Source of the DNA: Gammaproteobacteria bacterium
Lineage (GTDB): Bacteria > Pseudomonadota > Gammaproteobacteria > DSM-16500
Reading direction: 5' to 3'
Assembly (NCBI GenBank): GCA_013286085.1
Contig: JABDGK010000015.1
Coordinates: 1-44,783 of the forward strand
Length of the DNA: 44,783 nt
A program made the translations under genes and the position numbers. Of the stretch, positions 1 through 7,474 are shown one piece after another. Positions within the stretch are counted from its first letter, which is position 1; each line of letters opens with the position of its first letter. The notes below the pieces were generated by a model, which had not been told where the DNA came from, did no database searches, and worked only from the letters and a program-made list of their open reading frames with translations.

Positions 1-274
1 GATCGGTATGCTGCGCATGACAGATGAATCGGGTCCGGACGCAAAAATTCTGGCCGTGCCTGTCGATAAATTATTAACACGTTATCATAACGTACAAAAA
101 CCCGAGGATTTAGGTAAAGATTTTCTGGCATCGATTGAGCATTTCTTCCAGCACTATAAAGACCTTGAAGTGGGTAAATGGGTCAAGACGAATGGTTGGG
201 ATACTGTCGATGCAGCAAAAGCAGAAATTCTTGCTAGCGTGAAACGTTACGAGACAGCGGGTACAGTGGCTTAA
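1..274 (+). CDS. ppa: Inorganic pyrophosphatase, C-terminal part (cut by window edge)
   Basis: Soluble family I pyrophosphatase hydrolyses cytosolic pyrophosphate to phosphate, which pulls biosynthetic reactions forward. The frame is open from base 2, so the gene starts outside the window; about 90 C-terminal residues are seen. The sequence [17 protein letters not shown] followed by [16 protein letters not shown] and [12 protein letters not shown] is a close match to the end of E. coli Ppa as remembered. The metal-binding core is upstream and cannot be checked. The gene ends 14 bases before a strong hairpin that it probably shares as a terminator with the minus-strand sRNA. Confidence 0.93.
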   Translation, partial: IGMLRMTDESGPDAKILAVPVDKLLTRYHNVQKPEDLGKDFLASIEHFFQHYKDLEVGKWVKTNGWDTVDAAKAEILASVKRYETAGTVA

Positions 275-284
275 TATTAGAAAT

Positions 285-415
285 GAAAAAGGGTGGTCAT
301 CATGACCACCCTTTCTTACCTACCCTGGGCTTCCAGCCCTTCCTGCCAGTCCTTGGCGGACTATCCATCGAGGTATCAGTCCATGTTACCGGTCCCTTAC
401 CCTCATCCTTGAATG
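285..415 (-). ncRNA. CsrB/RsmY-type CsrA-sequestering sRNA (predicted)
   Basis: Read on the minus strand, about 130 bases contain seven GGA motifs (AAGGAUG, AGGGACC, AUGGACU, AUGGAUA, AAGGACU, CAGGAAG, CUGGAAG). At least one sits in a hairpin loop: GGGC-UGGAA-GCCC. The unit ends in a GC-rich hairpin followed by five U residues and is preceded by a sigma70-like promoter at 422-449. No ORF fits the segment. CsrB, RsmY and RsmZ are known to use repeated GGA loops to titrate the translational regulator CsrA, usually under a GacA/LetA response regulator. I see no clear LetA/GacA box upstream. The GGA density and gene architecture are seen directly; the function is inferred. Confidence 0.68.
288..314 (-). 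terminator. Bidirectional rho-independent terminator
   Basis: An 11-bp perfect stem (AAAGGGTGGTC paired with GACCACCCTTT) has a 5-base loop. On the minus strand it runs into TTTTTCATTT, a good U tract for the sRNA. On the plus strand it is followed by TTTCTT and can end ppa. Confidence 0.85.
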
Positions 416-421
416 AAATTC

Positions 422-449
422 ATCATAGCAAAAGCTAAGGGTGCTACAA
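422..449 (-). promoter_or_regulatory. Sigma70-like promoter of the predicted sRNA
   Basis: The minus strand reads TTGTAG (444-449), a 16-base spacer, then TATGAT (422-427). The expected RNA start is near 415, just before the first GGA motif. Confidence 0.55.
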
Positions 450-676
450 CCAGAGTGATGGTATTACAAGGTATTATTGGTGTATTTATTTGCAATAGCA
501 TATGTAAATTTATATATAAATCATATAGTTATATAAATTAAAGGAGAAAAAGCTGCTTTTTAGATGAGATATATCTTACGTAACATGTAGGCAATATCTC
601 ACAAAACACTAAGAGAAATAGCATACCAAAGCAGCGGTTATTTTGATTGAAAAAGAAAGCGTAAGCGTGCCAAGTC
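450..676. other. AT-rich intergenic region, no gene seen
   Basis: No ORF with a plausible start was found. The stretch is strongly AT-rich around 490-540 and holds two small inverted repeats: AAAAAGC/GCTTTTT at 547-561 and GAGATAT/ATATCTC at 566-600. It lies upstream of the predicted sRNA promoter and could hold its activator site, but I recognise no consensus there. Confidence 0.5.
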
Positions 677-1003
677 TTAAATTTTATTGCGGCCAAATTG
701 GCTTAGCCAGCGTTGCAATGCAGATCCAAAGTATAGGCTGATCATGGAGGTGCCAAAGATCATCAGTGCTAGATAAATAGGTACGAGCCCCACTGTGAGA
801 ATATGCCACTCTTTTGCGTAATGGTTGCTCCACGTTAAGACAGAGGATATGGAAAAGGGGAGTATTTTATCTGATACCAGCACGTAATAAATGCAATATA
901 CCGCAATAGAGAGGCATAGAATGCCGCCGATAGTGAGGGAGCTATTTTTGGTTGTTTTTTTAAACACGACAATGTCCACTAAATTCTTTAAATTGTGGGC
1001 CAT
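677..1003 (-). CDS. Small two-helix membrane protein of unknown function
   Basis: A 108-residue protein with two clear hydrophobic segments, about residues 24-44 (IGGILCLSIAVYCIYYVLV) and 69-92 (ILTVGLVPIYLALMIFGTSM). A basic N-terminal stretch (FKKTTKN) and a basic C terminus (RWLSQFGRNKI) flank them, which suggests both ends are cytoplasmic. It starts 26 bases after psd on the same strand and is probably cotranscribed with it. I do not recognise the family and see no catalytic motif. No good Shine-Dalgarno sequence precedes the ATG. Confidence 0.6.
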   Translation of the reverse strand: MAHNLKNLVDIVVFKKTTKNSSLTIGGILCLSIAVYCIYYVLVSDKILPFSISSVLTWSNHYAKEWHILTVGLVPIYLALMIFGTSMISLYFGSALQRWLSQFGRNKI

Positions 1004-1029
1004 TGTAGAGAGGTTTGCTTAAGAGAGAA

Positions 1030-1890
1030 TTAAGAGGCGCAAATTTTTGCAAGTCGTTGTCCCATTTGGATATTTGCATTTGCTATGGCGGTAGGTTCCC
1101 ATACAATTTTCCCCTGTGGGAAGAGCAGGATAGCGGTTGAGCCCAGTTTGAAATACCCTAATTCGGCACCGCGGGCCAGTTCAATCATGTTATTGCCGGT
1201 GATTGGGTATCTATCGTGTTGTATCGTGCGGGATGGTAATGGTTTGCCCCATGCCGTGTTGATGCTGCCAACCAGCATGGCGCCCACTAAAATAACAGCC
1301 ATAGGGCCGAGCGCAGTATCAAACAGACAGACGAGACGTTCATTGCGTGCAAAAAGCTGCGGCACTTGTTCCGCAGTGCGTTGGTTTACTGAAAAGAGCT
1401 TGCCAGGTATATAAATAGTTTCTCGCAACTTGCCTTGCATTGGCATGTGTACACGATGATAATCTTTTGGCGACAAATAAATAGTCGCAAAATAACCATC
1501 ATGAAATTCATCGGCTAATTGTTCTTGACCACCTAATAAAGCAGATAAAGAGAAGTCAAAACCTTTGGCTTGAAAGAGTCGATCTTTTTCAATATTGCCA
1601 ATTTGACTGATGCAGCCGTCTGCTGGAGAGATAATAGCTTCGGGTTCTTCTGCGATGGGACGTAAGCCAGGCTTTAATTGTCGTGTAAAAAAACTATTAA
1701 AGTCAGGATAGTCGGCGATGTTGCTAGATAATGCAGCCGTTAGATCGACTTGATAGCGCTTGATAAAATAACGAATTTGCCAATTTTTAAGCCAAGACCA
1801 GCGACGTGATCCAAGCCAGCCGGCGAGTCGGGTGAGCGTACGCTGGGGCGCTAGATATTGAATCAAAGTGCTAAACTGTATTTTTATCAT
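1030..1890 (-). CDS. psd: Phosphatidylserine decarboxylase proenzyme
   Basis: Converts phosphatidylserine to phosphatidylethanolamine at the inner membrane, the last step of PE synthesis. The 286-residue length fits the bacterial form. Visible elements are SPADG with Asp91, YHRVHMP with His145 and His148, and the self-cleavage motif LGST, in which Ser251 should become the pyruvoyl group of the short alpha chain after cleavage behind Gly250. The Asp-His-Ser set matches the known self-processing triad (E. coli Asp90, His147, Ser254). The ATG at 1890 follows no strong ribosome site. A small membrane protein gene follows 26 bases downstream. Identification is firm. Confidence 0.96.
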   Translation of the reverse strand: MIKIQFSTLIQYLAPQRTLTRLAGWLGSRRWSWLKNWQIRYFIKRYQVDLTAALSSNIADYPDFNSFFTRQLKPGLRPIAEEPEAIISPADGCISQIGNIEKDRLFQAKGFDFSLSALLGGQEQLADEFHDGYFATIYLSPKDYHRVHMPMQGKLRETIYIPGKLFSVNQRTAEQVPQLFARNERLVCLFDTALGPMAVILVGAMLVGSINTAWGKPLPSRTIQHDRYPITGNNMIELARGAELGYFKLGSTAILLFPQGKIVWEPTAIANANIQMGQRLAKICAS

Positions 1891-1964
1891 CGCTATATGC
1901 TACATGCAAAAAAGAGCCGCATTGTAACGCAGTTAGGGTTGTTTTTGAAATGATATAAGGCAAT

Positions 1965-2441
1965 TTATGCGGTTCTATCTCGAATAGCATCAATAATAGT
2001 ATCGAGATGTTGCTCACCATCCAGCTGTCTTACTTGCCCAGTGGGTGAGATGATAAAAGTCGTTGGCAGGGTCGTAATCATACTGTGATCAATATAGCGA
2101 TCGAATGGATTGTTGTGTAGAAGTAAAAAATTCATTTGATGATTTTCAGCAAACTGTTGTTGTTCTTGGTCAGACAACGCATCGTAATTGATAGCAAAGA
2201 AAATTGCCGGCAATGTTTGGATGGCTTCAGCCACTTTGTTGAGTTCAGGAATTTCACGGGTGCAATAATAACACCACGAGGCCCAGTAATTAATAATAAT
2301 CCATTTGCCAGGATGTGCCGAGAAATGGTGTGGTTTGCCATAAATATCGTAAGCATTTAATTCTGTAGAGGCAAATAAAGGTGATGATAGCAGTAAGCTC
2401 ATGAAGACGATTGTGTGCAATAAAATATTTTTACAGTGCAT
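1965..2441 (-). CDS. Periplasmic TlpA-like thioredoxin protein
   Basis: A 158-residue thioredoxin-fold protein. Residues 1-25 form a Sec signal peptide (hydrophobic IVFMSLLLSSPLFA), so the mature protein is periplasmic. The active site is WASWCYYC with Cys57 and Cys60, and the cis-Pro loop is seen as TTLPTTFII. This arrangement is typical of TlpA/ResA/DsbE-type reductases, which keep apocytochrome c or other periplasmic thiols reduced. A cytochrome c gene lies 3.5 kb away, but no cytochrome maturation gene is adjacent, so the substrate is open. The gene is divergent from the DUF2909 operon, separated by 110 bases. Confidence 0.85.
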   Translation of the reverse strand: MHCKNILLHTIVFMSLLLSSPLFASTELNAYDIYGKPHHFSAHPGKWIIINYWASWCYYCTREIPELNKVAEAIQTLPAIFFAINYDALSDQEQQQFAENHQMNFLLLHNNPFDRYIDHSMITTLPTTFIISPTGQVRQLDGEQHLDTIIDAIRDRTA

Positions 2442-2551
2442 GCGAACAGCCTCATTAAGTTATCAGTAGTCCCAAGAAAGCAGTGAAATCATTCGCATTT
2501 CCGCATACACTAAATCAGTATTGTTAACGATAAATTGTAAGAGGGATCGCT

Positions 2552-2758
2552 ATGCTAGTCAAAGCCATTGTGGTGCTGTTTCTGTTAATTATTTTGTATA
2601 GCTTGGGCAGCGCATTATTTTATTTGGTGAGAGATAAAGGATCTGATTCAACACGGGTTGTCAAAGCGTTAACCTGGCGTATTAGTTTATCGATGTTATT
2701 GTTTGTGCTTTTATTAATTGCATTTTCGTTGGGATGGATTACTCCACATTCAATTTAG
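2552..2758 (+). CDS. DUF2909-type twin transmembrane protein
   Basis: A 68-residue protein with two membrane helices, about residues 4-25 and 45-63, joined by a short basic loop (VRDKGSDSTRVVKALTWR). The LGSALFYLVRDKG and KALTWRISLS signatures match my memory of DUF2909 proteins, which in other proteobacteria usually sit beside cytochrome oxidase genes. Here no oxidase genes are next to it. The start is supported by AGAGGG eight bases upstream. It is the first gene of a likely three-gene operon with two FUSC-type proteins. Function unknown. Confidence 0.8.
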   Translation: MLVKAIVVLFLLIILYSLGSALFYLVRDKGSDSTRVVKALTWRISLSMLLFVLLLIAFSLGWITPHSI

Positions 2759-2774
2759 GATAATAAAAATAACT

Positions 2775-3854
2775 ATGCAATTTATCCACCAACTTGAGTT
2801 TGGACTGCGTAAAGCAATGCGCCATCGTGCGGATTGGCACCGTCTGTTGTATCTGGTGATTGTGGCAACCATCGCAGTTTATGCCGCAAGTTATTTACAG
2901 ATTGCAGAGGGATATTGGGTTCTCATTGCGGCTTTATTCGGGTTCGGATTGAGTACGCATTTTATTTTCTATCGTGCATTCCTCGTATTTATTGGGATTG
3001 GTGTGATCAGCGCGTTAGGCGTGCTGATTGCCAGTCTGCTTGCGAAACATGTATTTTTGTTGGCGTTGTTTTTGTTGCTAACAACCTGGCTCACTATCTA
3101 TGCGGGGTTGTTGTATGCCAGCGTTTGGGGGTTGGGATTTGCGGCGAATGTTTCTATCATGTTAGCAGCCAGCGTGCCAGTGAGCATGATGGATGCCATA
3201 CAACGTTTTTGGTGTGTTCTACTCGGATTTTTGATCGCGTTTATTATACGGTTTGTATTTATTCGTGATCGTTCGCAAGCTGTGATGCGCATGAAGCTAG
3301 CCTATAGTCTTTATCGATTAGCACAGTTAGGGCGCGTTATTTTTTCTGCTTATATCACGCATAATTATGCTGATGAACATTTTAGTCATGAAAAAAATCT
3401 TCATCTGAAGCGTTGTCGGTATTTGTATGAAATTGATCAGGCGCGGCAATTGTTAACAACGTTCACTGGTAAACGTCGTGAGCAATTTTCAGAATTAATT
3501 AATCTCATCGAATGCAGCTATGAAATGTTACAATCTATCAGTTTGCTCATTTATCGTGTTGATGATCATTCCACATTTGCTGTAGCCGATAAAGAATTGA
3601 TAACTATTTCTAGTAGTATGGTAAAAGAATTTGATTTATTGGCGGAGCAATTGCAGCAACGCCGTGTTGTGGCTGCTCAGCGCTCGACTATATTGAATGA
3701 AAATATTTACGAAATGGAAGAAATACACTGCTCTGTTTTACAAGTGGTTGCGAGCGAGCCATTAGTATTTATGATTTTCATACAAGATATGTATGGGCTT
3801 GATAAGATCATGACGCAGCTATTTGGTGCGATCCTGAGGTTGGTGTCACGATGA
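2775..3854 (+). CDS. FUSC-family membrane protein, first of an overlapping pair
   Basis: About 360 residues. Roughly the first 165 form six hydrophobic segments, and the remainder is a soluble helical region rich in charged residues. This is the layout of one half of FUSC/aromatic-acid-exporter (YccS/AaeB-like) proteins. I chose the ATG at 2775 because an earlier in-frame start overlaps the DUF2909 gene; an AGGA lies 14 bases upstream, rather far. The gene ends in a 4-base ATGA overlap with the next FUSC gene, so the two are translationally coupled and probably form one transporter. The substrate cannot be read from sequence. Confidence 0.75.
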   Translation: MQFIHQLEFGLRKAMRHRADWHRLLYLVIVATIAVYAASYLQIAEGYWVLIAALFGFGLSTHFIFYRAFLVFIGIGVISALGVLIASLLAKHVFLLALFLLLTTWLTIYAGLLYASVWGLGFAANVSIMLAASVPVSMMDAIQRFWCVLLGFLIAFIIRFVFIRDRSQAVMRMKLAYSLYRLAQLGRVIFSAYITHNYADEHFSHEKNLHLKRCRYLYEIDQARQLLTTFTGKRREQFSELINLIECSYEMLQSISLLIYRVDDHSTFAVADKELITISSSMVKEFDLLAEQLQQRRVVAAQRSTILNENIYEMEEIHCSVLQVVASEPLVFMIFIQDMYGLDKIMTQLFGAILRLVSR

Positions 3855-4891
3855 CGATAGAATCCATGGTAGCAAGGCGTGCGCTAGGAACAGCATTCGC
3901 TATTTGTATCGCGGTGATTGTTGATAGATATGCATCGACACTGCAAACTGGCTGGGTGCCGTTAGTCGCGATGATGATTATGCAGTTGACTATTCGTGTT
4001 AATTTACGGCTCGTATTAGAGCGCACATTGACGGTGTGTTTTGCCATATTTTTTATTTCAATGCTATTGAGTTGGCTGCAACCAGTCTATCAAACAATTT
4101 TTATTGTTTTATTGTTTTGTATGATGTGCAGTGTGCATGGGTTATTTGTCACGAAAGATAGGCTGTTTTCTGTATGGTTGATGGTTGCAGCGGTTGCCCT
4201 TATTTTGTTGGTGCCCTCTCTGTCTTCTCAGCATTTGTACGAGCGCATGCATGATGTGGTGTTAGGTGGTATCGTGGGTATATTATCGAGCATGATAATC
4301 TGTCCTGGCCGACCAGAGGTGGATTTTCGGCGAGGCGTCATCCCTGTACTGCATGCGTATAGTGATTACCTTGTAGCTATTTCTGCATTACTTTTTCGTG
4401 TTTCTCATGCAGATGAGGTGGTGCAACAAAAAAAAATAGTGGTTGAACGCGTGTTGCAAGAACAACGGGCTTTTTTTCCAGCATGGGTTTATGAATTTGG
4501 TTTTAATCCGGAGTTACAGCAAGGTCATCGACATTTTCTCATTCGTGTTGAACAAATGGGGCAAGTGTTGTTTGCGATGCATCAAGTTGCACGTCATCCG
4601 ATTGATTTGGCTTTGTTGAGTGAATTTCAACAAGGGTTACAACAGGCTGTTGAACAGTTACAAGGTATGTTGGCATTGTTTGTTGCACGTCTTGAATTAC
4701 AAAAAATCGCGCAGCCACTCGAGGATTTTGGTAAGGATTTGCTATTACTCGAAGAAACGTATCGTCAAGTCATTCGCGTGCCATTGGAAGCGTTGGACTT
4801 GTCGCAAGATTATATTGATATTGCCGCTTTTATTTATGATTTAAAAGATTTGTATCGGTTGACAGTGAAGTTGGCTGAGGCGTTGCGGTGA
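3851..4891 (+). CDS. FUSC-family membrane protein, second of an overlapping pair
   Basis: A 346-residue protein with an N-terminal block of hydrophobic segments (about residues 10-150, including FAICIAVIVDRY, WVPLVAMMIMQLTIR and VLGGIVGILSSMIICPGRP) and a C-terminal soluble helical domain. The LGGIVGILSS...PGRP stretch resembles the end of the FUSC membrane core. Canonical FUSC exporters carry two such membrane blocks in one chain of about 650-720 residues. Here two chains of about 350 overlap by four bases. The sequence shows no frameshift signature, so this looks like a stable split arrangement. The strong inverted repeat just downstream may end transcription. Confidence 0.75.
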   Translation: MTIESMVARRALGTAFAICIAVIVDRYASTLQTGWVPLVAMMIMQLTIRVNLRLVLERTLTVCFAIFFISMLLSWLQPVYQTIFIVLLFCMMCSVHGLFVTKDRLFSVWLMVAAVALILLVPSLSSQHLYERMHDVVLGGIVGILSSMIICPGRPEVDFRRGVIPVLHAYSDYLVAISALLFRVSHADEVVQQKKIVVERVLQEQRAFFPAWVYEFGFNPELQQGHRHFLIRVEQMGQVLFAMHQVARHPIDLALLSEFQQGLQQAVEQLQGMLALFVARLELQKIAQPLEDFGKDLLLLEETYRQVIRVPLEALDLSQDYIDIAAFIYDLKDLYRLTVKLAEALR

Positions 4892-4899
4892 TTTTATGT

Positions 4900-4969
4900 T
4901 ACCGAGCCGCGACCGTCAGGGAGTGTCCTGGATTCACCGGTAACGCTCCCTGACGGTCGCGGCTCGGTA
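4900..4969. repeat. Palindromic repeat, GAGCCGCGACCGTCAGGGAG type
   Basis: Perfect 24-bp inverted arms (4900-4923 and 4946-4969) separated by 22 bases, between converging genes. The end motif GCCGCGACCGT recurs as CGGTCGCGGCTCAG at 31485-31498, beside the ISL3 region, so this is a dispersed family. Confidence 0.85.
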
Positions 4970-4985
4970 TTATGCTCACAATTTT

Positions 4986-5873
4986 TTATTCATCAAGACT
5001 GGTGACAACTGGACGCTCAGTTAAACTGGTTTCACCCGTGTAGAGTTTTTCAGCTCCCCACTCTGTCCATGAGCCGTTATAGACAGCATTTTGAGTATTG
5101 CCAAGCAGATCAAGCGCAAAATTTAAGACAGCAGCAGTGGTGCCAGATCCGCAGCTTGTTACAATGGGTGCGTTAAGATCTGTACCGATGCCAGCAAATT
5201 GTTGGCGAATTTTTTCGAGTGGTCGCCAATAGCCGTTTTTATCAAACATCGTTGTGTAGGGAAATGAAAAACTTTCTGGTATGTGTCCTGCTCGTAAACC
5301 GGTAGTGCTTTCAGGTCCGCCTGCATAGCGCACAGCGTGACGCACATCGACGACTTGTTCTTTAGGATTCGCTAGGTTGGCTTTCATATCGGCAAGTGTA
5401 CGCACATATTGCGGTTGAAAATGCGCAGTATACTGTTTGGGTGTCACGGTGCTTTCGCCTGATTCCAGTTTACCACTATACGTATTCCAGGCATGTAAAC
5501 CGCCATCTAAAATATACAGTAGCTGTGGATTGTGTCCAAAGGTTTTTAATAACCAGAGGGCTCGACAGGATGTATGTAGTTCGCTGTTGTCATAAAAAAT
5601 AATTTTGTAATCGTTACGAATGCCAAGCTGGCTTAATTTTTCACTTATCGCTTTTTCATCGCGCAAAACCATATTGCGATGCGCCGCTTCAGGATTGGGA
5701 TCTGTCAATGCACGTATATCAAAAAATTGTGCGCCTGGAATGTGGCTTGCAATAAATTCTTGTTTGCCATCGCGCCCTGCTGATGGCATATGCCAGCTCG
5801 CATCGACAATAATGAGCGACTTTTGATTTTTACGAAATTTATCTAGTTGCGCAGCATTGATTAACCAGGGCAT
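4986..5873 (-). CDS. sseA: 3-mercaptopyruvate/thiosulfate sulfurtransferase, two rhodanese domains
   Basis: A 295-residue tandem rhodanese. The N-terminal inactive domain (about 1-140) carries SWHMPSAGRDGKQEF and HIPGAQFFDI. The C-terminal catalytic domain (about 155-285) carries DVRHAVRYAGG and the loop SCGSGTTA with nucleophile Cys241. The CGSG(T/V)TA loop is typical of 3-mercaptopyruvate sulfurtransferases, whereas thiosulfate-specific rhodaneses usually have CRKGVTA. It transfers sulfane sulfur to thiols or cyanide, probably in the cytosol since no signal peptide is visible. It is followed upstream by a cytochrome c gene on the same strand, 43 bases away. Confidence 0.92.
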   Translation of the reverse strand: MPWLINAAQLDKFRKNQKSLIIVDASWHMPSAGRDGKQEFIASHIPGAQFFDIRALTDPNPEAAHRNMVLRDEKAISEKLSQLGIRNDYKIIFYDNSELHTSCRALWLLKTFGHNPQLLYILDGGLHAWNTYSGKLESGESTVTPKQYTAHFQPQYVRTLADMKANLANPKEQVVDVRHAVRYAGGPESTTGLRAGHIPESFSFPYTTMFDKNGYWRPLEKIRQQFAGIGTDLNAPIVTSCGSGTTAAVLNFALDLLGNTQNAVYNGSWTEWGAEKLYTGETSLTERPVVTSLDE

Positions 5874-5916
5874 AGAATTTACTCATTAAAAAAAACAATT
5901 TTAATAGGAATTAGAC

Positions 5917-6366
5917 TTATTTAAAACCCCTGCGTGATTTTAATTCAGTATGACGCTCAGTATTCACAGATTGAGGTGTAATTAGCGCTTTTGCTGATGA
6001 TTTTTTGCCCCAGGTGTAGCGTTCATAGGTGATAACGGCGGCAATATCCGCATCAGAAAGTTGGTCTTTGAAGGCTTGCATCGGTGTGCCAGGCTTGCCA
6101 TTTAAGATACGTTGGATGTTGATTTTAGCGGGACCGGCAACAATGACACTGTGTTGTAAGGGTGGAAAAATAGGGCGAAGGCCACTGCCATTCAGTTGAT
6201 GACAACCCGCACAATTATCGGCAAATACTTGTTTGCCTTGTGCTAAGATGGCCGTGAAATCGCGTTGATTGGCCGCATAACTTGTCGATGTAATCCATGT
6301 GACCAATATAATGGTGATTGCACGGCTTGCTAGCCGTAAGCGAAACAAGTTAAATTGTACACGCAT
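5917..6366 (-). CDS. Secreted monohaem c-type cytochrome
   Basis: A 149-residue protein with a basic N terminus and hydrophobic stretch (about residues 14-30), then a signal peptidase-like YAANQ site, so it is exported. The haem motif is CAGCH at residues 52-56, and a likely axial methionine is Met96 in GTPMQAF. The C-terminal ITYERYTWGKK stretch resembles the cytochrome c domains found in CoxB or small electron carriers feeding terminal oxidases. Its exact partner is not visible. It is divergent from sppA with 64 bases between, which must hold both promoters. Confidence 0.85.
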   Translation of the reverse strand: MRVQFNLFRLRLASRAITIILVTWITSTSYAANQRDFTAILAQGKQVFADNCAGCHQLNGSGLRPIFPPLQHSVIVAGPAKINIQRILNGKPGTPMQAFKDQLSDADIAAVITYERYTWGKKSSAKALITPQSVNTERHTELKSRRGFK

Positions 6367-6430
6367 TTCGCGCTGTCCTTGGCCGAATCAAAACAATAAA
6401 CTACAACGAAAAAGTATAGGTAGCAACCAT

Positions 6431-7384
6431 ATGTCTGATAAAGAAACGAATACGCTGAGTAATGCAGAGCTGTCTGCTGATTTAGTTCGTGAGTTATTAA
6501 AAGATCGTCGACGTGATAGACGCTGGCGGAACTTACGGTTTTTCGCGGGATTTTTTGTGTTTGTTTTTATCGTGTGGAGTGTATTTTCGAGTGGGCATCC
6601 AGACACAGAAGAAGGTGAAGGTACCGATTATGTTGCTTTGATTCGTTTAGATGGCATGATTGCGCCGGGAGCGAGTTTTTCTGCGGAGAAAGTCGTGCCA
6701 GAGTTGCGACAAGCGTTTGCCGACAAAAATGCCAAAGGCGTTATCTTGGATATTAATTCGGGTGGTGGAACGCCTGTGCAAGCATCCATTATTCACGATG
6801 AAATTCTGCAGTTAAAAAAGAAATACAATAAAAAAGTCGTGGTTGTTGGCGAAGATACGTTAGCATCCGGTGCTTATTTTGTTGCGGTGAGTAGCGATAA
6901 AATTTATGTGAATCCGAATACGGTAACGGGATCCATCGGTGTCATCATGGAAGGGTTCGGGCTGACTGATTTAATCAAAAAGGTGGGTGTTGACCGTCGT
7001 GTTTATAAGGCGGGTGACAACAAAGATCGCTTAGATCCATTCTTACCAGAAAGTCCAGCAGACATTGCAAAAATTCATTCCGTGGTGAGTGAAGTGCATA
7101 CGAATTTCAGTGACGCTGTTATGGCGGGTCGCAAGGGCAAGTTGCAAGGTGATCCGAAAGAATTATTTTCTGGGGATTTTTGGACGGGACAAACCGCTGT
7201 TAAACTCGGTTTGGCAGATGGCTTTGGTAATTTATGGGATGTCATGCAAAGTGAGTTTCATGTTTCTCGTTACAAAAATTACAGTGGCATGGGTGGTTTG
7301 TTGAAGTCGCTTGCGAATCAAGTGGGTTCGACGTTGAATTTGCCATTACAACGTGAGCAGTTGGGGTTGGTAGCGAAGTTGTAA
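6431..7384 (+). CDS. sppA: Signal peptide peptidase SppA-type S49 serine protease
   Basis: A 317-residue membrane protease that degrades cleaved signal peptides. I start it at the ATG at 6431, which gives a cytoplasmic basic N terminus (KDRRRDRRWR) followed by one membrane helix at about 36-54; an earlier in-frame ATG would run into the divergent cytochrome promoter. AGGT lies ten bases upstream. Catalytic elements of the short SppA form are seen: Ser146 in TLASGAYFVA and the likely general-base Lys198 in AGDNKDRLDP. NPNTVTGSIGVIMEG is the conserved strand between them. It is followed by a 33-bp-arm palindrome, a likely transcript end. Confidence 0.92.
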   Translation: MSDKETNTLSNAELSADLVRELLKDRRRDRRWRNLRFFAGFFVFVFIVWSVFSSGHPDTEEGEGTDYVALIRLDGMIAPGASFSAEKVVPELRQAFADKNAKGVILDINSGGGTPVQASIIHDEILQLKKKYNKKVVVVGEDTLASGAYFVAVSSDKIYVNPNTVTGSIGVIMEGFGLTDLIKKVGVDRRVYKAGDNKDRLDPFLPESPADIAKIHSVVSEVHTNFSDAVMAGRKGKLQGDPKELFSGDFWTGQTAVKLGLADGFGNLWDVMQSEFHVSRYKNYSGMGGLLKSLANQVGSTLNLPLQREQLGLVAKL

Positions 7385-7391
7385 TAGTGGT

Positions 7392-7470
7392 GTAGCCCGT
7401 ATGGAGCGCAGCGTAATACGGGATTTTGGCGCATACCATCCCGTATTACGCTGCGCTCCATACGGGCTAC
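7392..7470. repeat. Palindromic repeat, GTAGCCCGTATGGAGCGCAGCG type
   Basis: Perfect 33-bp inverted arms (7392-7424 and 7438-7470) around a 13-base loop, between the converging sppA and lipoprotein genes. Fragments of the same family occur at 8849-8860 and 28407-28430. Related GTAGCCCG...GCGCAGCG repeats are known to me from many bacterial genomes. Confidence 0.85.
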
Positions 7471-7474
7471 GTCC

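Noticed and set aside
2718-2774. Longer N terminus for the first FUSC gene
   Set aside because: That start lies inside the DUF2909 coding sequence without a ribosome site; the ATG at 2775 begins the conserved-looking part.
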